From positions 1,690,001 through 1,754,000 of the forward strand of contig NZ_CP039852.1 in the NCBI RefSeq assembly GCF_006228385.1: a stretch of 64,000 nucleotides of DNA, in the 5' to 3' direction. Made by a program: the position numbers and the translations under genes. A model generated the notes under the pieces. The model was given only the letters and a program-made list of their open reading frames with translations, ran no database searches and was not told the DNA's origin. The DNA comes from Salinimonas iocasae (GTDB taxonomy: Bacteria > Pseudomonadota > Gammaproteobacteria > Enterobacterales > Alteromonadaceae). Shown one piece after another: positions 30,349-40,692 of this stretch (position 1 is the first letter of the stretch; each line of letters starts with the position of its first letter).

Positions 30349-30995
30349 CAACAAATTGGACTCTTACCCCGGCGGACATTTTTGCATCCGGTCCGGTGGT
30401 TCCTGTACTGGTAATCAAGGACGCAGAGAAAGCCGTACCACTGGCAAAAGCATTGATGGCCGGTGGAATAAAAGTACTGGAAGTGACATTGCGTACACCT
30501 GCTGCTCTTGATGTCATAAAGCGCATCGCACAGGAAGTCCCTGATGCGCTTATTGGTGCTGGTACAGTAACCAATGCGCAGCAACTTAAAGAAGTGATAG
30601 ACGCTGGTGCCAAATTCGCTATCAGCCCGGGTATGACCGCAGACTTACTGAAAGCTGGTCAGGCATGCAGCATTCCTCTGATTCCTGGAATTTCTTCTAC
30701 ATCTGATTTGATGAAAGGTAAAGATGCTGGCTATACGCATATGAAATTTTTCCCGGCAGAGGCGTCGGGTGGTGTTAAAGCCATCAAATCTATCAGCGGC
30801 CCTTTCCCGGACGTTACATTCTGTCCAACTGGTGGCATAAGCCTCGATAACTATAAAGATTATCTTGCGCTTAAGAATGTTGCCTGCGTAGGTGGTTCCT
30901 GGGTGGCACCTGATGACGCCATTGAGGCAGGGGACTGGGATCGTATTACTGAACTGGCTAAAGCTGCTGTTGAAGGGGCAAATAGTCACGCGTAG
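30345..30995 (+). CDS. eda: KDPG aldolase / 4-hydroxy-2-oxoglutarate aldolase
   Basis: 216 residues. Eda splits KDPG into pyruvate and glyceraldehyde 3-phosphate. The Schiff-base lysine is K134 in [11 protein letters not shown] and the catalytic glutamate is E46 in VLEVTLRTP, matching K133/E45 of E. coli. The start overlaps the glk stop as ATGA. Last gene of the operon; a terminator follows. Confidence 0.97.
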   Translation: MTTNWTLTPADIFASGPVVPVLVIKDAEKAVPLAKALMAGGIKVLEVTLRTPAALDVIKRIAQEVPDALIGAGTVTNAQQLKEVIDAGAKFAISPGMTADLLKAGQACSIPLIPGISSTSDLMKGKDAGYTHMKFFPAEASGGVKAIKSISGPFPDVTFCPTGGISLDNYKDYLALKNVACVGGSWVAPDDAIEAGDWDRITELAKAAVEGANSHA

Positions 30996-31024
30996 GGATG
31001 TGTAAACAGAACTGATGATAAAAG

Positions 31025-31054
31025 CCGCCTGGATAATACCCAGGCGGTTTTTTT
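31025..31054 (+). terminator. terminator of the zwf-eda operon
   Basis: The stem CCGCCTGG / CCAGGCGG with a 7-base loop is followed by seven T. Confidence 0.92.
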
Positions 31055-31057
31055 ATA

Positions 31058-31627
31058 TTATTCAAAAGTAACAGAGCCTTGGAAAGGAATAATTTCTAAA
31101 ACATTTTTACCAAAATCCGATTCTCCCGGGCAGTTGTTGATTACGCCATTTAGCATAATGGTGCCCTCGCTCAGATTCGAATACTGGCCAGTACCCTTAA
31201 CAAGATTTATCTGCTCCTGAATGACTAACGGGGTTCCGGTAGAGCAGTATAGGTCGCCTGACTGGGGAATAAAAAAGTCGTTTTCTGAACGCAATGTATA
31301 GCGGTGATCATCGTCCAATAGTTTGTGTGATACGAGCAGGGTAGCCAGGTCGATTTTTCCTGCTACCAGTCCTTCGACTTTGATAAGATATCTGGTTGAT
31401 TTTCGTTCTTCTGCGCTCATACTTCTCCATGCACTGTTTACCAGATAAATTTTGTATCTGCCCAGCTGCTCGGGAGCTTCACCCAGAGTGGGATCCGAAA
31501 CTTCGAATGTTTCAACGGTACCTTTAACCGGAACATACGTTCCATGGACTGCCTTTTCAGATGCATGGGAGGTAAAAGAGGCAGTAAAGAGAGCGGCGAG
31601 TGCGAGTAATTTTATTTTAGTGTTCAC
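31058..31627 (-). CDS. secreted protein of unknown function
   Basis: 189 residues from the GTG at 31627 (AGGG ten bases upstream). A signal peptide is evident: VNTKIKLLALAALFTASFTS, then HA with cleavage before SEK. The mature part (~165 residues) has two late cysteines (CSTG, NNCPGE) that could form a disulfide in the periplasm, and no motif I recognise. An open extension to 31732 would place 35 residues ahead of the signal and is unlikely. It converges on eda and is 160 bp after yeaD. Confidence 0.7.
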   Translation of the reverse strand: MNTKIKLLALAALFTASFTSHASEKAVHGTYVPVKGTVETFEVSDPTLGEAPEQLGRYKIYLVNSAWRSMSAEERKSTRYLIKVEGLVAGKIDLATLLVSHKLLDDDHRYTLRSENDFFIPQSGDLYCSTGTPLVIQEQINLVKGTGQYSNLSEGTIMLNGVINNCPGESDFGKNVLEIIPFQGSVTFE

Positions 31628-31787
31628 AGAGAGTTTCCCTACATAATTATAAATATGTTTGTAATGCCTGAAGCAAAACTTATACGCAGGAAAATCAGAA
31701 AAAAGGCTAAGTTTTTTTAAAAAAATGAACAAATTTAATAATTATATCCTGCAGCAGAGAAACATTGCTGCAGGATAGCCTGAATGT

Positions 31788-32639
31788 TTAAACAGGATGT
31801 ATAATCTGCGTCAGAGTGTGGCGTTCTTCAGGAGATAAGGAATACCCTTGCGTGCACGCTGTTTCTACACAGATCATCTGTTTGTAGCCGAACGCATCCA
31901 TGTCAGATATCGATGCTGCCCCCTGCCACGGATTCCAGACTACTATTGAGTCATGTCCTGAAGAATTAACCCGGGTCAAAGCGTCACCATTTTCATTAAT
32001 AATAACAGATTTGGCGGCATCAAGATGAATCCGGTCAGTTTCCTGCTCGATTTTATAATCTGCCGGTGTAGATTTGATGGCCCAGTTATTAGTTTTATCC
32101 TTGTAGTCGCCAATTAAGCCTTCCAGCTGTACATTGGCAATATTTTCAACTTCAAAGTAGGTGTGGAGCGCGGTATTAAATGTAAAGGGTACCAGTCCTT
32201 TATTCACGGTCTGCAATGTCACCGTTAACGTTTCTCCGACGAACACTGTCAGGCTGACATCACAATCATATTCAAAGCCGTCGGCGCGGGTAAATGAAGG
32301 CGTAATAACAATTTCAGTGCCTTCAGATGTGTCTTGACTACTGGTGAGTTTCCAGACCTGAGAACGTAAGAAACCATGTGACGGTAATTCGCCTTTCTCT
32401 CTGCCGTGGTCGTCGCTAAACCAGGGCCAGCAAACCGGAATGCCGCCCCGGATGGGCTTTTCACCGGTTTTAACGGCGTGAGGGCTTAACCAAAGGCGTT
32501 CTTTGTTATCTTTTTTAGGAACGTACGAGAGCACATGTCCACCGTATAAACTCACCTGGGCGCAGGCGAAATCATTTTCTATATTCAGGTAAGTAATACC
32601 TGAAGATTCGTCTACTTTGATACTGCTGGCGATGCTCAT
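31788..32639 (-). CDS. yeaD: D-hexose-6-phosphate mutarotase (YeaD/aldose 1-epimerase family)
   Basis: 283 residues. YeaD-type enzymes interconvert anomers of hexose 6-phosphates. Visible blocks are YGGHVLSY, the substrate-binding RGGIPVCWPWFSDD with SHGFLR containing the catalytic histidine, and HTYFEV. It follows gapA on the same strand but is separated by a terminator; in E. coli yeaD also sits directly downstream of gapA. Confidence 0.93.
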   Translation of the reverse strand: MSIASSIKVDESSGITYLNIENDFACAQVSLYGGHVLSYVPKKDNKERLWLSPHAVKTGEKPIRGGIPVCWPWFSDDHGREKGELPSHGFLRSQVWKLTSSQDTSEGTEIVITPSFTRADGFEYDCDVSLTVFVGETLTVTLQTVNKGLVPFTFNTALHTYFEVENIANVQLEGLIGDYKDKTNNWAIKSTPADYKIEQETDRIHLDAAKSVIINENGDALTRVNSSGHDSIVVWNPWQGAASISDMDAFGYKQMICVETACTQGYSLSPEERHTLTQIIHPV

Positions 32640-32700
32640 AGTTAAATCCTGTTTAAAACACTATTTTACATTTACGGACAATACTATACGGATTCCAATA

Positions 32701-32728
32701 AAAAAGGTGCGATTAAATCGCACCTTTT
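32701..32728 (-). terminator. terminator of gapA
   Basis: The stem GGTGCGAT / ATCGCACC with loop TAA is flanked by A on the left and T on the right, so it can act in both directions; it lies 45 bp after the gapA stop. Confidence 0.88.
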
Positions 32729-32772
32729 TCGCATTTAGCTCATGCAACCTAATGCATCTGATTTTTAAACAG

Positions 32773-33777
<1,005 letters not shown>

Positions 33778-33792
33778 CTACTTTTAATGGTT

Positions 33793-33807
33793 TGAAATAA
33801 AATTACG
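33793..33807. promoter_or_regulatory. HexR-like operator upstream of gapA, site 1
   Basis: TGAAATAAAATTACG differs from the pykA site (TGTAATAAAATTACG) at the third and fourth... in practice only position 3 changes to A. It is 25 bp before gapA in the gapA/malQ divergent region. Confidence 0.55.
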
Positions 33808-33854
33808 TAAAGTATGGATCAAAATGGCATACTAAGCAAAAGAAAAAGGTAAAA

Positions 33855-33869
33855 TGTTGCAAAATTACG
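33855..33869. promoter_or_regulatory. possible HexR operator upstream of gapA/malQ, site 2
   Basis: TGTTGCAAAATTACG matches the pykA site at 12 of 15 positions; one half-site is intact. Weak prediction. Confidence 0.35.
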
Positions 33870-34008
33870 AAATGTAATCTATGCAATCGTATTCACTTTC
33901 GCTACACCACCGGTTTAAACAATAATGTTAATAGTTTGTAGGAAAGCGTCGTATATACTTTTTTCATCACTTACGCGCTAGAACCGCCAGATACAGGAAT
34001 ACGAAACA

Positions 34009-36213
34009 ATGTCGAATCAAGTTTTGCAGAAACTGGTAGAGATGCGGGGCATCGAATCCAATTATGTAGATGCATGGGGAAAACCCGCAACAATTGCCGA
34101 TAGCAGCAAAGCTAAGCTGTTACATGCACTGGGATATGAAACAGAAAATGAAGCGGCGGTATTAGAGCAGGTAAAACACGACACCGCTGCATACTGGCAG
34201 TCCGTCTTAGATCCCGTTCAGGTACTTCGTCAGTCTCAACGTATTCATTTTACTGTGCGATTACCAATAGAACTGGTTAATGACTCCTATACGTTGCTTT
34301 TGACCACTGAGTCGGGCAAACAGTTCAGCCAGGATTTGGTGCCGGTAGACACGCAGTTAATTAACGTGGCTGAAATCGATGAAGTGGAATATCAGGAATA
34401 TGCCGTTGCCTTTGACCATGCTCTGGAGGATGGATATCACGCGTTGCAATTGTTGGTAGAAGGAGACGATGAGCCGGTAGGGCAGATGCGTATAATTATG
34501 GCGCCTGATGCCTGTTACATGCCTGAACAGGTCGCTAAGGGCAAAAAGGCCTGGGGCCTTAGTGTGCAGCTTTATTGTGTGAGAAGTGAGAATAACTGGG
34601 GAATTGGTGATTTTTCAGATTTGTCACGCCTGGTAAAAGATGCAGCCGATACCGGGGCTGATTTTATCGGCCTGAATCCGATTCACGCGCTTTATCCTGC
34701 TAATCCGGGCGCATGCAGTCCGTATGGACCGTCTTCGCGTCGCTGGCTCAATTATCTGTATCTCGATGTAACCAGGCTGGAAGGATATGACCATCCCGAT
34801 GTTCAGGCTTTGGTGAATGCACCTGATTTTTGCGAGAAACTTGATCTGGTAAGACGTAAGGAATATGTCGATTATGCCGGTGTAGCTGAGCTTAAACTGA
34901 AAGTACTGACCGCGTTGTTTGAGGTTTACCAGAAAACGTATCTGGCCTCAAAAACGCCACAACGTGAGGCGTTCGCTGAATTTGTGTCACAAGGTGGCGA
35001 AAGTCTGGATATGCTGGCGGTCTATGATGTTATGCAAGAGCATCTCAAAGATCTGGGCGAACCCTCCTGGGGCTGGCCTGTGTTCCCCGATAAGTTTAAA
35101 GAATACCACAAACCGGAAGTGGCAAAGTTCGCGAGGAAAAACAAACAGCGTGTACAATTTTATCAGTTTCTTCAATGGCAGGCTGCGTTGCAACTGGAAG
35201 AAGCTAACCAGGTTGCAGTGAATGCGGGTATGACTATCGGGTTGTATCGCGACCTTGCAGTGGGCGTAAGTGAAGGCAGCGCAGAGATTTGGGGCAATAA
35301 AGATTTGTATTGTGTTGATGCCAGTGTCGGGGCTCCGCCTGACGTACTGGGGCCGCTGGGTCAGAACTGGGGACTGCCGCCAATGGATCCCAAACGCCTT
35401 TATGAGCAGGCCTATCAGCCTATTGTCGATTTATTCTCTTCAAATATGGCATCGGCAGGCGCCTTGCGCATCGATCATGTCATGGCTTTATTGAGGTTAT
35501 GGTGGGTACCTAAAGGTGATCATGCCCGTGACGGTGGCTATGTTTATTATCCGGTAGATGATTTACTGGGCATTCTGGCACTGGAAAGCCACCGCAACAA
35601 AAGCCTGGTAATTGGTGAGGATTTAGGCACTGTGCCTGAAGAAATCCGTGGCAAACTTGCCGACAACGGCATTTATTCTTACCGGGTATTCTTCTTTGAA
35701 CAGGCCGAAGATGGCGGATTCTTCTCACCTTCTCATTACCCCGTGCAATCTATGTCTACACTGACCACGCACGATATGCCAACGTTAATTGGTTACTGGC
35801 ATTGTCTTGATTTGGAGCTGGGTAAGTCTCTTGGGCTTTATCCTACAGACGAAATTCTGGAAACGTTGTATACCAGTCGTCACGAGGATAAGCAGGAAAT
35901 TCTTAACTCACTGCACGGCCATCATTCCGTTGGCGAAGATGTCGGCCATGATGTGAATTATACCGGCATGAATCAGGCGCTGAACTTCGGCCTTCAAACA
36001 CATATGGCAACGGGTTCCAGTGCATTATTGAGCCTGCAGCTTGAAGATTGGCTACAAATGGATAAACCCGTTAACATCCCCGGTACATTTGATGAGTATC
36101 CAAACTGGCGTCGTAAACTAAGCCGCAATCTTGAGGATATCTTCAGTGATGACGATATTCTTCATTTAGCCAACCGACTGACCCAGGCACGGCGCTCGGC
36201 CAGTACAGATTAA
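34009..36213 (+). CDS. malQ: 4-alpha-glucanotransferase (amylomaltase)
   Basis: 734 residues, GH77 family with the N-terminal extension of the E. coli-type MalQ. Seen: GLSVQLYCVRSENNWGIGDF, NPIHALYPANPGACSPYGPS (substrate site), the catalytic nucleophile region LRIDHVMAL, the acid region IGEDLGTVPEE, and TTHDMPT. It moves glucan chains between maltodextrins. First of a malQ-glgB-glgX run, divergent from gapA. Confidence 0.96.
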   Translation: MSNQVLQKLVEMRGIESNYVDAWGKPATIADSSKAKLLHALGYETENEAAVLEQVKHDTAAYWQSVLDPVQVLRQSQRIHFTVRLPIELVNDSYTLLLTTESGKQFSQDLVPVDTQLINVAEIDEVEYQEYAVAFDHALEDGYHALQLLVEGDDEPVGQMRIIMAPDACYMPEQVAKGKKAWGLSVQLYCVRSENNWGIGDFSDLSRLVKDAADTGADFIGLNPIHALYPANPGACSPYGPSSRRWLNYLYLDVTRLEGYDHPDVQALVNAPDFCEKLDLVRRKEYVDYAGVAELKLKVLTALFEVYQKTYLASKTPQREAFAEFVSQGGESLDMLAVYDVMQEHLKDLGEPSWGWPVFPDKFKEYHKPEVAKFARKNKQRVQFYQFLQWQAALQLEEANQVAVNAGMTIGLYRDLAVGVSEGSAEIWGNKDLYCVDASVGAPPDVLGPLGQNWGLPPMDPKRLYEQAYQPIVDLFSSNMASAGALRIDHVMALLRLWWVPKGDHARDGGYVYYPVDDLLGILALESHRNKSLVIGEDLGTVPEEIRGKLADNGIYSYRVFFFEQAEDGGFFSPSHYPVQSMSTLTTHDMPTLIGYWHCLDLELGKSLGLYPTDEILETLYTSRHEDKQEILNSLHGHHSVGEDVGHDVNYTGMNQALNFGLQTHMATGSSALLSLQLEDWLQMDKPVNIPGTFDEYPNWRRKLSRNLEDIFSDDDILHLANRLTQARRSASTD

Positions 36214-36233
36214 AGTTAAATAAAAATCAAAAG

Positions 36234-36256
36234 GGTGCCTGAGCAATTCAGGCACC
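36234..36256 (+). other. hairpin between malQ and glgB
   Basis: A perfect 9-bp stem GGTGCCTGA / TCAGGCACC with a 5-base loop lies between malQ and glgB. No T-run follows, so it is more likely an mRNA processing or stability element than a terminator. It also contains a GTG that could be mistaken for the glgB start. Confidence 0.5.
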
Positions 36257-36273
36257 ATAAAAAGGAGTTGTTT

Positions 36274-38442
36274 ATGCACGTTGAGCAGCAGTTGGCGCGA
36301 GCCGGTTGTACCCATCCTTTCGCAGTCCTGGGTCCGGTTGAAAGGCCCGATGGCATGCAGGTAACGGTATGGCGGCCTGATGCTGAGTCGGTCACCGTGC
36401 ATAAAGTCAGTGATGATAACAATAAGGTAACCCTTAAGGGCACGGCAGAGCCGGGCGTCTTTAGTGGTATTGTTAAGGGCCTCACACCAGCAGATATCTA
36501 TCAGGTAACTGCAAAATACGCACAGCATGAAACCACCAGCATTGATCCATACCAATTTCAGGATCTGGCTTACCACGCTGTGCATTATATTGATCACTCG
36601 CCCCAGAACCTGTATCAGCAAGCCGGTGCGCACATTGTTAAAGCTGGTAACGAGAGTGCCATTCGTTTTTGCGTATATGCTCCCAATGCTTCTGCGGTTT
36701 CTGTAATAGGTGATTTCAATGGCTGGGATGCCAGAGTGCATCCTATGCAGAAAACAGATATGGGTTACTGGGTATTGGTAATACCACAACTGGCGGTAGG
36801 TGAGCGGTATAAATTCCAGCTTAAAGATAGTCAGGGCAACGATTTACCGCACAAAGCAGATCCCATGGGGTATTTTGCTGAGCAGTACCCCTCACATGCT
36901 TCCGTCATTCATGATCACAGTATCTACCAGTGGCAGGATGATAACTGGATGCAGCAACGCGGCGAAGATCGTTACCACAAACCTATGAGCATTTATGAAG
37001 TGCACCTGGGCTCGTGGCGTAAACCCGACGATGATCGACGTTATCTGACCTATCACGAGTTGGCCGAGACGTTAATTCCTTACGCCGTCGATATGGGATA
37101 TACGCACCTTGAATTACTGCCGGTATCAGAGTTTCCCTTTGATGGCTCGTGGGGCTATCAGCCGGTGGGGCTGTTTGCACCCACTAGTCGTTTCGGTAAT
37201 CCTGACGATTTCAAATATTTCGTGGACAAATGCCACCAGGCGGGGTTGGGTGTTATCATCGACTGGGTACCGGCACATTTTCCGGAAGATGGCCATGGTC
37301 TGGCGCGATTTGACGGTAGTCATGTATATGAATATGACGATCCCCGCAAAGGATGGCACCCGGACTGGAATTCCTGCATCTACGACTTTGGCAAAGACAC
37401 GGTCAGGCAATTTCTGGTCGCTAATGCGTTATTCTGGCTGGATAAATTCCATATAGATGGTCTTCGGGTCGATGCCGTTGCCTCTATGCTTTATCTGGAT
37501 TATTCGCGCAATGATGGCGAATGGATCCCAAATGTTGACGGTGGTAATCAGAATTACGAAGCGATAAGTTTACTGCGCTGGATGAATGAAGAAGTCTATC
37601 GTCAGTACCCCGGGGCGATGACGATTGCCGAGGAATCTACCTCCTTTCCGGGGGTTTCCCGTCCCACAGATGCGGGCGGCCTTGGTTTCGGTTTTAAGTG
37701 GAATATGGGCTGGATGCATGACTCATTGCACTTTATGGCCAAAGATCCGGCTTACCGGCGCTATCACCATGATGAAATGACATTTTCCATGGTATATGCG
37801 TTTGATGAAAACTTTGTGCTACCGCTTTCTCATGACGAAGTTGTACATGGCAAAGGGAGTATCCTGGGCAAAATGCCGGGCGATGAATGGCAGGCTGCGG
37901 CTAACCAGCGTGCGTATGCTGCTTTTATGTTTGCCCATCCCGGTAAAAAGCTGAACTTCATGGGTATCGAGATTGCCCAGTATCGTGAGTGGAATCACGA
38001 TAGCTCCTTAGACTGGCACCTGCTCGAATATCCCAAGCACCATGGTATGCAATGTTTATACAAAGCACTAAACGGTGCTTATACGAATACGCCGGCATTG
38101 CACCAGCTTGATCACGATCCATCGGGCTTTAACTGGATTGATCACCACAACGCGCAGCAAAGTGTGATGTCATTTTGCCGTAAAGGCAACACTGACACGG
38201 ACCTGGTGGTCGTGGTATGCAATATGACACCTATGCCCAGAGAACACTACAGAGTGGGGGTGCCGGCGCCGGGTACGTATTCGGTACTGATTAATACTGA
38301 TGCAGAAACATATTGGGGAAGCGGGTTTTCTGTGCCTCAGTCGGTAGTGGCTGACAAACATGAATGGAACGGACAGCCCTTTAGTATAGAAGTCACACTG
38401 CCTCCCCTGGCAACTGTATACTGGCAGCTAGAATCAGAATAA
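36274..38442 (+). CDS. glgB: 1,4-alpha-glucan branching enzyme
   Basis: 722 residues, GH13 branching enzyme with the N-terminal CBM48 module (~120-215). GlgB adds alpha-1,6 branches to glycogen. Conserved motifs: GSWGYQPVGLFAPTSRFG, DWVPAHF, the nucleophile in DGLRVDAVASML, the acid in AEEST, and LSHDEVVHGK. The ATG at 36274 with AAGGAG before it is chosen; the GTG at 36235 lies in a hairpin and adds unconserved residues. Confidence 0.96.
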   Translation: MHVEQQLARAGCTHPFAVLGPVERPDGMQVTVWRPDAESVTVHKVSDDNNKVTLKGTAEPGVFSGIVKGLTPADIYQVTAKYAQHETTSIDPYQFQDLAYHAVHYIDHSPQNLYQQAGAHIVKAGNESAIRFCVYAPNASAVSVIGDFNGWDARVHPMQKTDMGYWVLVIPQLAVGERYKFQLKDSQGNDLPHKADPMGYFAEQYPSHASVIHDHSIYQWQDDNWMQQRGEDRYHKPMSIYEVHLGSWRKPDDDRRYLTYHELAETLIPYAVDMGYTHLELLPVSEFPFDGSWGYQPVGLFAPTSRFGNPDDFKYFVDKCHQAGLGVIIDWVPAHFPEDGHGLARFDGSHVYEYDDPRKGWHPDWNSCIYDFGKDTVRQFLVANALFWLDKFHIDGLRVDAVASMLYLDYSRNDGEWIPNVDGGNQNYEAISLLRWMNEEVYRQYPGAMTIAEESTSFPGVSRPTDAGGLGFGFKWNMGWMHDSLHFMAKDPAYRRYHHDEMTFSMVYAFDENFVLPLSHDEVVHGKGSILGKMPGDEWQAAANQRAYAAFMFAHPGKKLNFMGIEIAQYREWNHDSSLDWHLLEYPKHHGMQCLYKALNGAYTNTPALHQLDHDPSGFNWIDHHNAQQSVMSFCRKGNTDTDLVVVVCNMTPMPREHYRVGVPAPGTYSVLINTDAETYWGSGFSVPQSVVADKHEWNGQPFSIEVTLPPLATVYWQLESE

Positions 38443-38445
38443 ACC

Positions 38446-40524
38446 ATGCAAAAAGAAATCATGCGACAAACTGCCGGGGCCCCGGGGCCGCTTGGCGCGA
38501 CTATCACAGAGGCTGGGGTTAACTTCGCTGTCTTTTCACCAGAAGCAACTGAAGTGATTCTATGCTTATTCAGTGCCGACACTGAAGAGCCTGTGAACGA
38601 GTTTATTCTTGAAAATAAAACCGGCGATATATGGCATGGGCATATCAGTGGTATAGGTCATCATCAGCACTACGCTTATCGGGTCAACCGCTCAGAGAAT
38701 GCGTTATTGGTAGCGCCGACAGATAAACTGCTGATAGATCCATATGCAAAAATGCTCAGTCGGCCAATCCACTGGAATGCGCGCCAGTATCAGAATGACT
38801 CACATTTTATGATACCCAAGGCGTTGGTCATTGATGAGCGTGCTTATCAGGTACCAAGACCTCCCAAGCCGACAATTGTTGACCATCAGCGCATTATTTA
38901 TGAAACACATGTGAAAGGGTTAAGCAAAACACACCCTGATGTGCCTGAAGAACAACGCGGAAAATATACCGGTGCCTGCCACCCGGCTATTATTGCGCAC
39001 CTAAAAGAGCTGGGAATTACATCGGTACAGTTCATGCCGATGGCAGCTTTTATGCCAGAGCCATACATTACCGAGAAAGGCTTAACTAATTATTGGGGCT
39101 ATAACCCTGTCAGCTTTTTCGCGCCAGAGCCTCGTTACGCTATTTCTGATGCGTTAGGCGAGTTGCAGTATATGATAGACCGATACCACGAAGCGGGCCT
39201 CGAGGTGATCGCTGATGTGGTATTCAATCATACAGCTGAAGGAGGCAAGGGCGGGCCGGTAATCAGCTTTAAGGGATTCAGCCCATACCACAGCTATCTG
39301 TTTGAGCAGTCACCTAATGGTGACCTGGTATACAGCAACCATTCGGGGTGTGGGAATACAGTCAATTCAGCATCGCCCTGTATGATGCAGCTGATCATGG
39401 ATGCAATGCGGTATTGGACAGAAACCATTGGTGTGGATGGGTTTCGTTTTGATCTGGCTGTTTCGCTGGGCCGCAGTCCGCAGGTATTCTCTGCGCACTC
39501 GGCATTACTTCAGGCAATGCGTCAGGATCCGGTGCTAAAAACGGCGGTCTTGATTGCTGAGCCGTGGGATATCGGACCTGACGGTTATCAGCTTGGCCAG
39601 TTTGGCAGTGAATGGCTGGAGGTTAATGATAAGTTCAGAGATACCGTACGCGCTTTCTGGCGCGGCGATGAGGGCACGGCGCCGGACTTTGCTACACGAC
39701 TTATGGGGTCTGATGATGTGTTTACCCGAGGGATTCGCCCAATCTATACCTCAGTGAACAACATCACCTACCATGATGGCTTTTGTCTTCAGGATTTAGT
39801 CGGTTATGCAAAACGGCATAACGAAGCAAACGGTGAGGGGAATCGCGACGGTCACGGGCACAATCTGTCTGCCAATTATGGTGTGGAAGGCGAGACAAAT
39901 GATGTACACATTATCGCTATACGTGAACAGCAGAAGCGTAATTTATTTGCCACGCTGATATTCAGTCAGGGAACGCCGCACGTACTTGGCGGTGACGAGT
40001 TAAGCCGCACCCAACAGGGTAACAACAATGCATATTGCCAGGACAACGAGATAAACTGGTATGACTGGAGTCTGAATAAACGAAAGCAGGATTTTCTTGA
40101 GTTCTGTCAGTATGTGATAGCGCTTCGGCAAAACAGTGACCTGCTATCTCACCTGCTCATGGCCGGTGATGACTGGCAGAAACAGGTTAATGTAAAGCGT
40201 ATCACCTGGTTTGTTCCGGATGGATCAGAAAAAGAGATTGCGCATTGGCATGCATCTGACAATCGTTCTTTCGCATTGGAAATTGTCGGCAAGGCGCCCA
40301 CCAGTGGACATGCTGAACATTGGTATATGTGCTTTAATGCCGATAAAGATACTGTGCGCTTCACATTGCCAAATAGCTCGCAGCACCGCGGATGGCGATT
40401 GAAACTTGATACGCACTATTCGTCAGTGCGTGAGCAGCCCGAGCTATGCGTACAAAAAATTTATAGTGCAGCGGGTCACTCTGTCGCGTTGTTCCATCCT
40501 GAAGGCAGGGGCTCAGTCAGCTGA
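38446..40524 (+). CDS. glgX: GlgX-type glycogen debranching enzyme
   Basis: 692 residues. GlgX hydrolyses alpha-1,6 bonds of limit-dextrin branches. CBM48-like N-terminus (PGPLGATITEAGVNFAVFSP), then GH13: YETHVKGLSKTHPDVPEE, NYWGYNPVSFFAPE, DVVFNHTAEG, the nucleophile in GFRFDLAVSLGR, AEPWDIGP, and NNITYHDGF. It begins 3 bp after the glgB stop, so the two are cotranscribed. An alternative ATG lies at 38461. Confidence 0.94.
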   Translation: MQKEIMRQTAGAPGPLGATITEAGVNFAVFSPEATEVILCLFSADTEEPVNEFILENKTGDIWHGHISGIGHHQHYAYRVNRSENALLVAPTDKLLIDPYAKMLSRPIHWNARQYQNDSHFMIPKALVIDERAYQVPRPPKPTIVDHQRIIYETHVKGLSKTHPDVPEEQRGKYTGACHPAIIAHLKELGITSVQFMPMAAFMPEPYITEKGLTNYWGYNPVSFFAPEPRYAISDALGELQYMIDRYHEAGLEVIADVVFNHTAEGGKGGPVISFKGFSPYHSYLFEQSPNGDLVYSNHSGCGNTVNSASPCMMQLIMDAMRYWTETIGVDGFRFDLAVSLGRSPQVFSAHSALLQAMRQDPVLKTAVLIAEPWDIGPDGYQLGQFGSEWLEVNDKFRDTVRAFWRGDEGTAPDFATRLMGSDDVFTRGIRPIYTSVNNITYHDGFCLQDLVGYAKRHNEANGEGNRDGHGHNLSANYGVEGETNDVHIIAIREQQKRNLFATLIFSQGTPHVLGGDELSRTQQGNNNAYCQDNEINWYDWSLNKRKQDFLEFCQYVIALRQNSDLLSHLLMAGDDWQKQVNVKRITWFVPDGSEKEIAHWHASDNRSFALEIVGKAPTSGHAEHWYMCFNADKDTVRFTLPNSSQHRGWRLKLDTHYSSVREQPELCVQKIYSAAGHSVALFHPEGRGSVS

Positions 40525-40536
40525 TACCTTGACCAC

Positions 40537-40578
40537 TGTACAATGAATAGTCGCGTCGCTGATAACAGCGGTTGTACA
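40537..40578. repeat. nested inverted repeat downstream of glgX
   Basis: The outer arms are TGTACAA (40537-40543) and TTGTACA (40572-40578); an inner hairpin CGCTG-ATAA-CAGCG lies at 40557-40570. No T-run follows directly. It could be an operator for gnd or an mRNA structure. Confidence 0.4.
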
Positions 40579-40692
40579 TATTCGGATACGATCCAATAAT
40601 CACTTTTTTTCGTTGAAAATCTTCCTTTAATAGTGTTGTGGCGCGTATCGGGTGATATCATGCGCAGCCATCTGCAACATAGGGTGGAAACC

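Noticed and set aside
36235..36273. GTG start for glgB 13 codons upstream
   Set aside because: It sits inside a hairpin, and the downstream ATG has a strong AAGGAG site and the conserved N-terminus.
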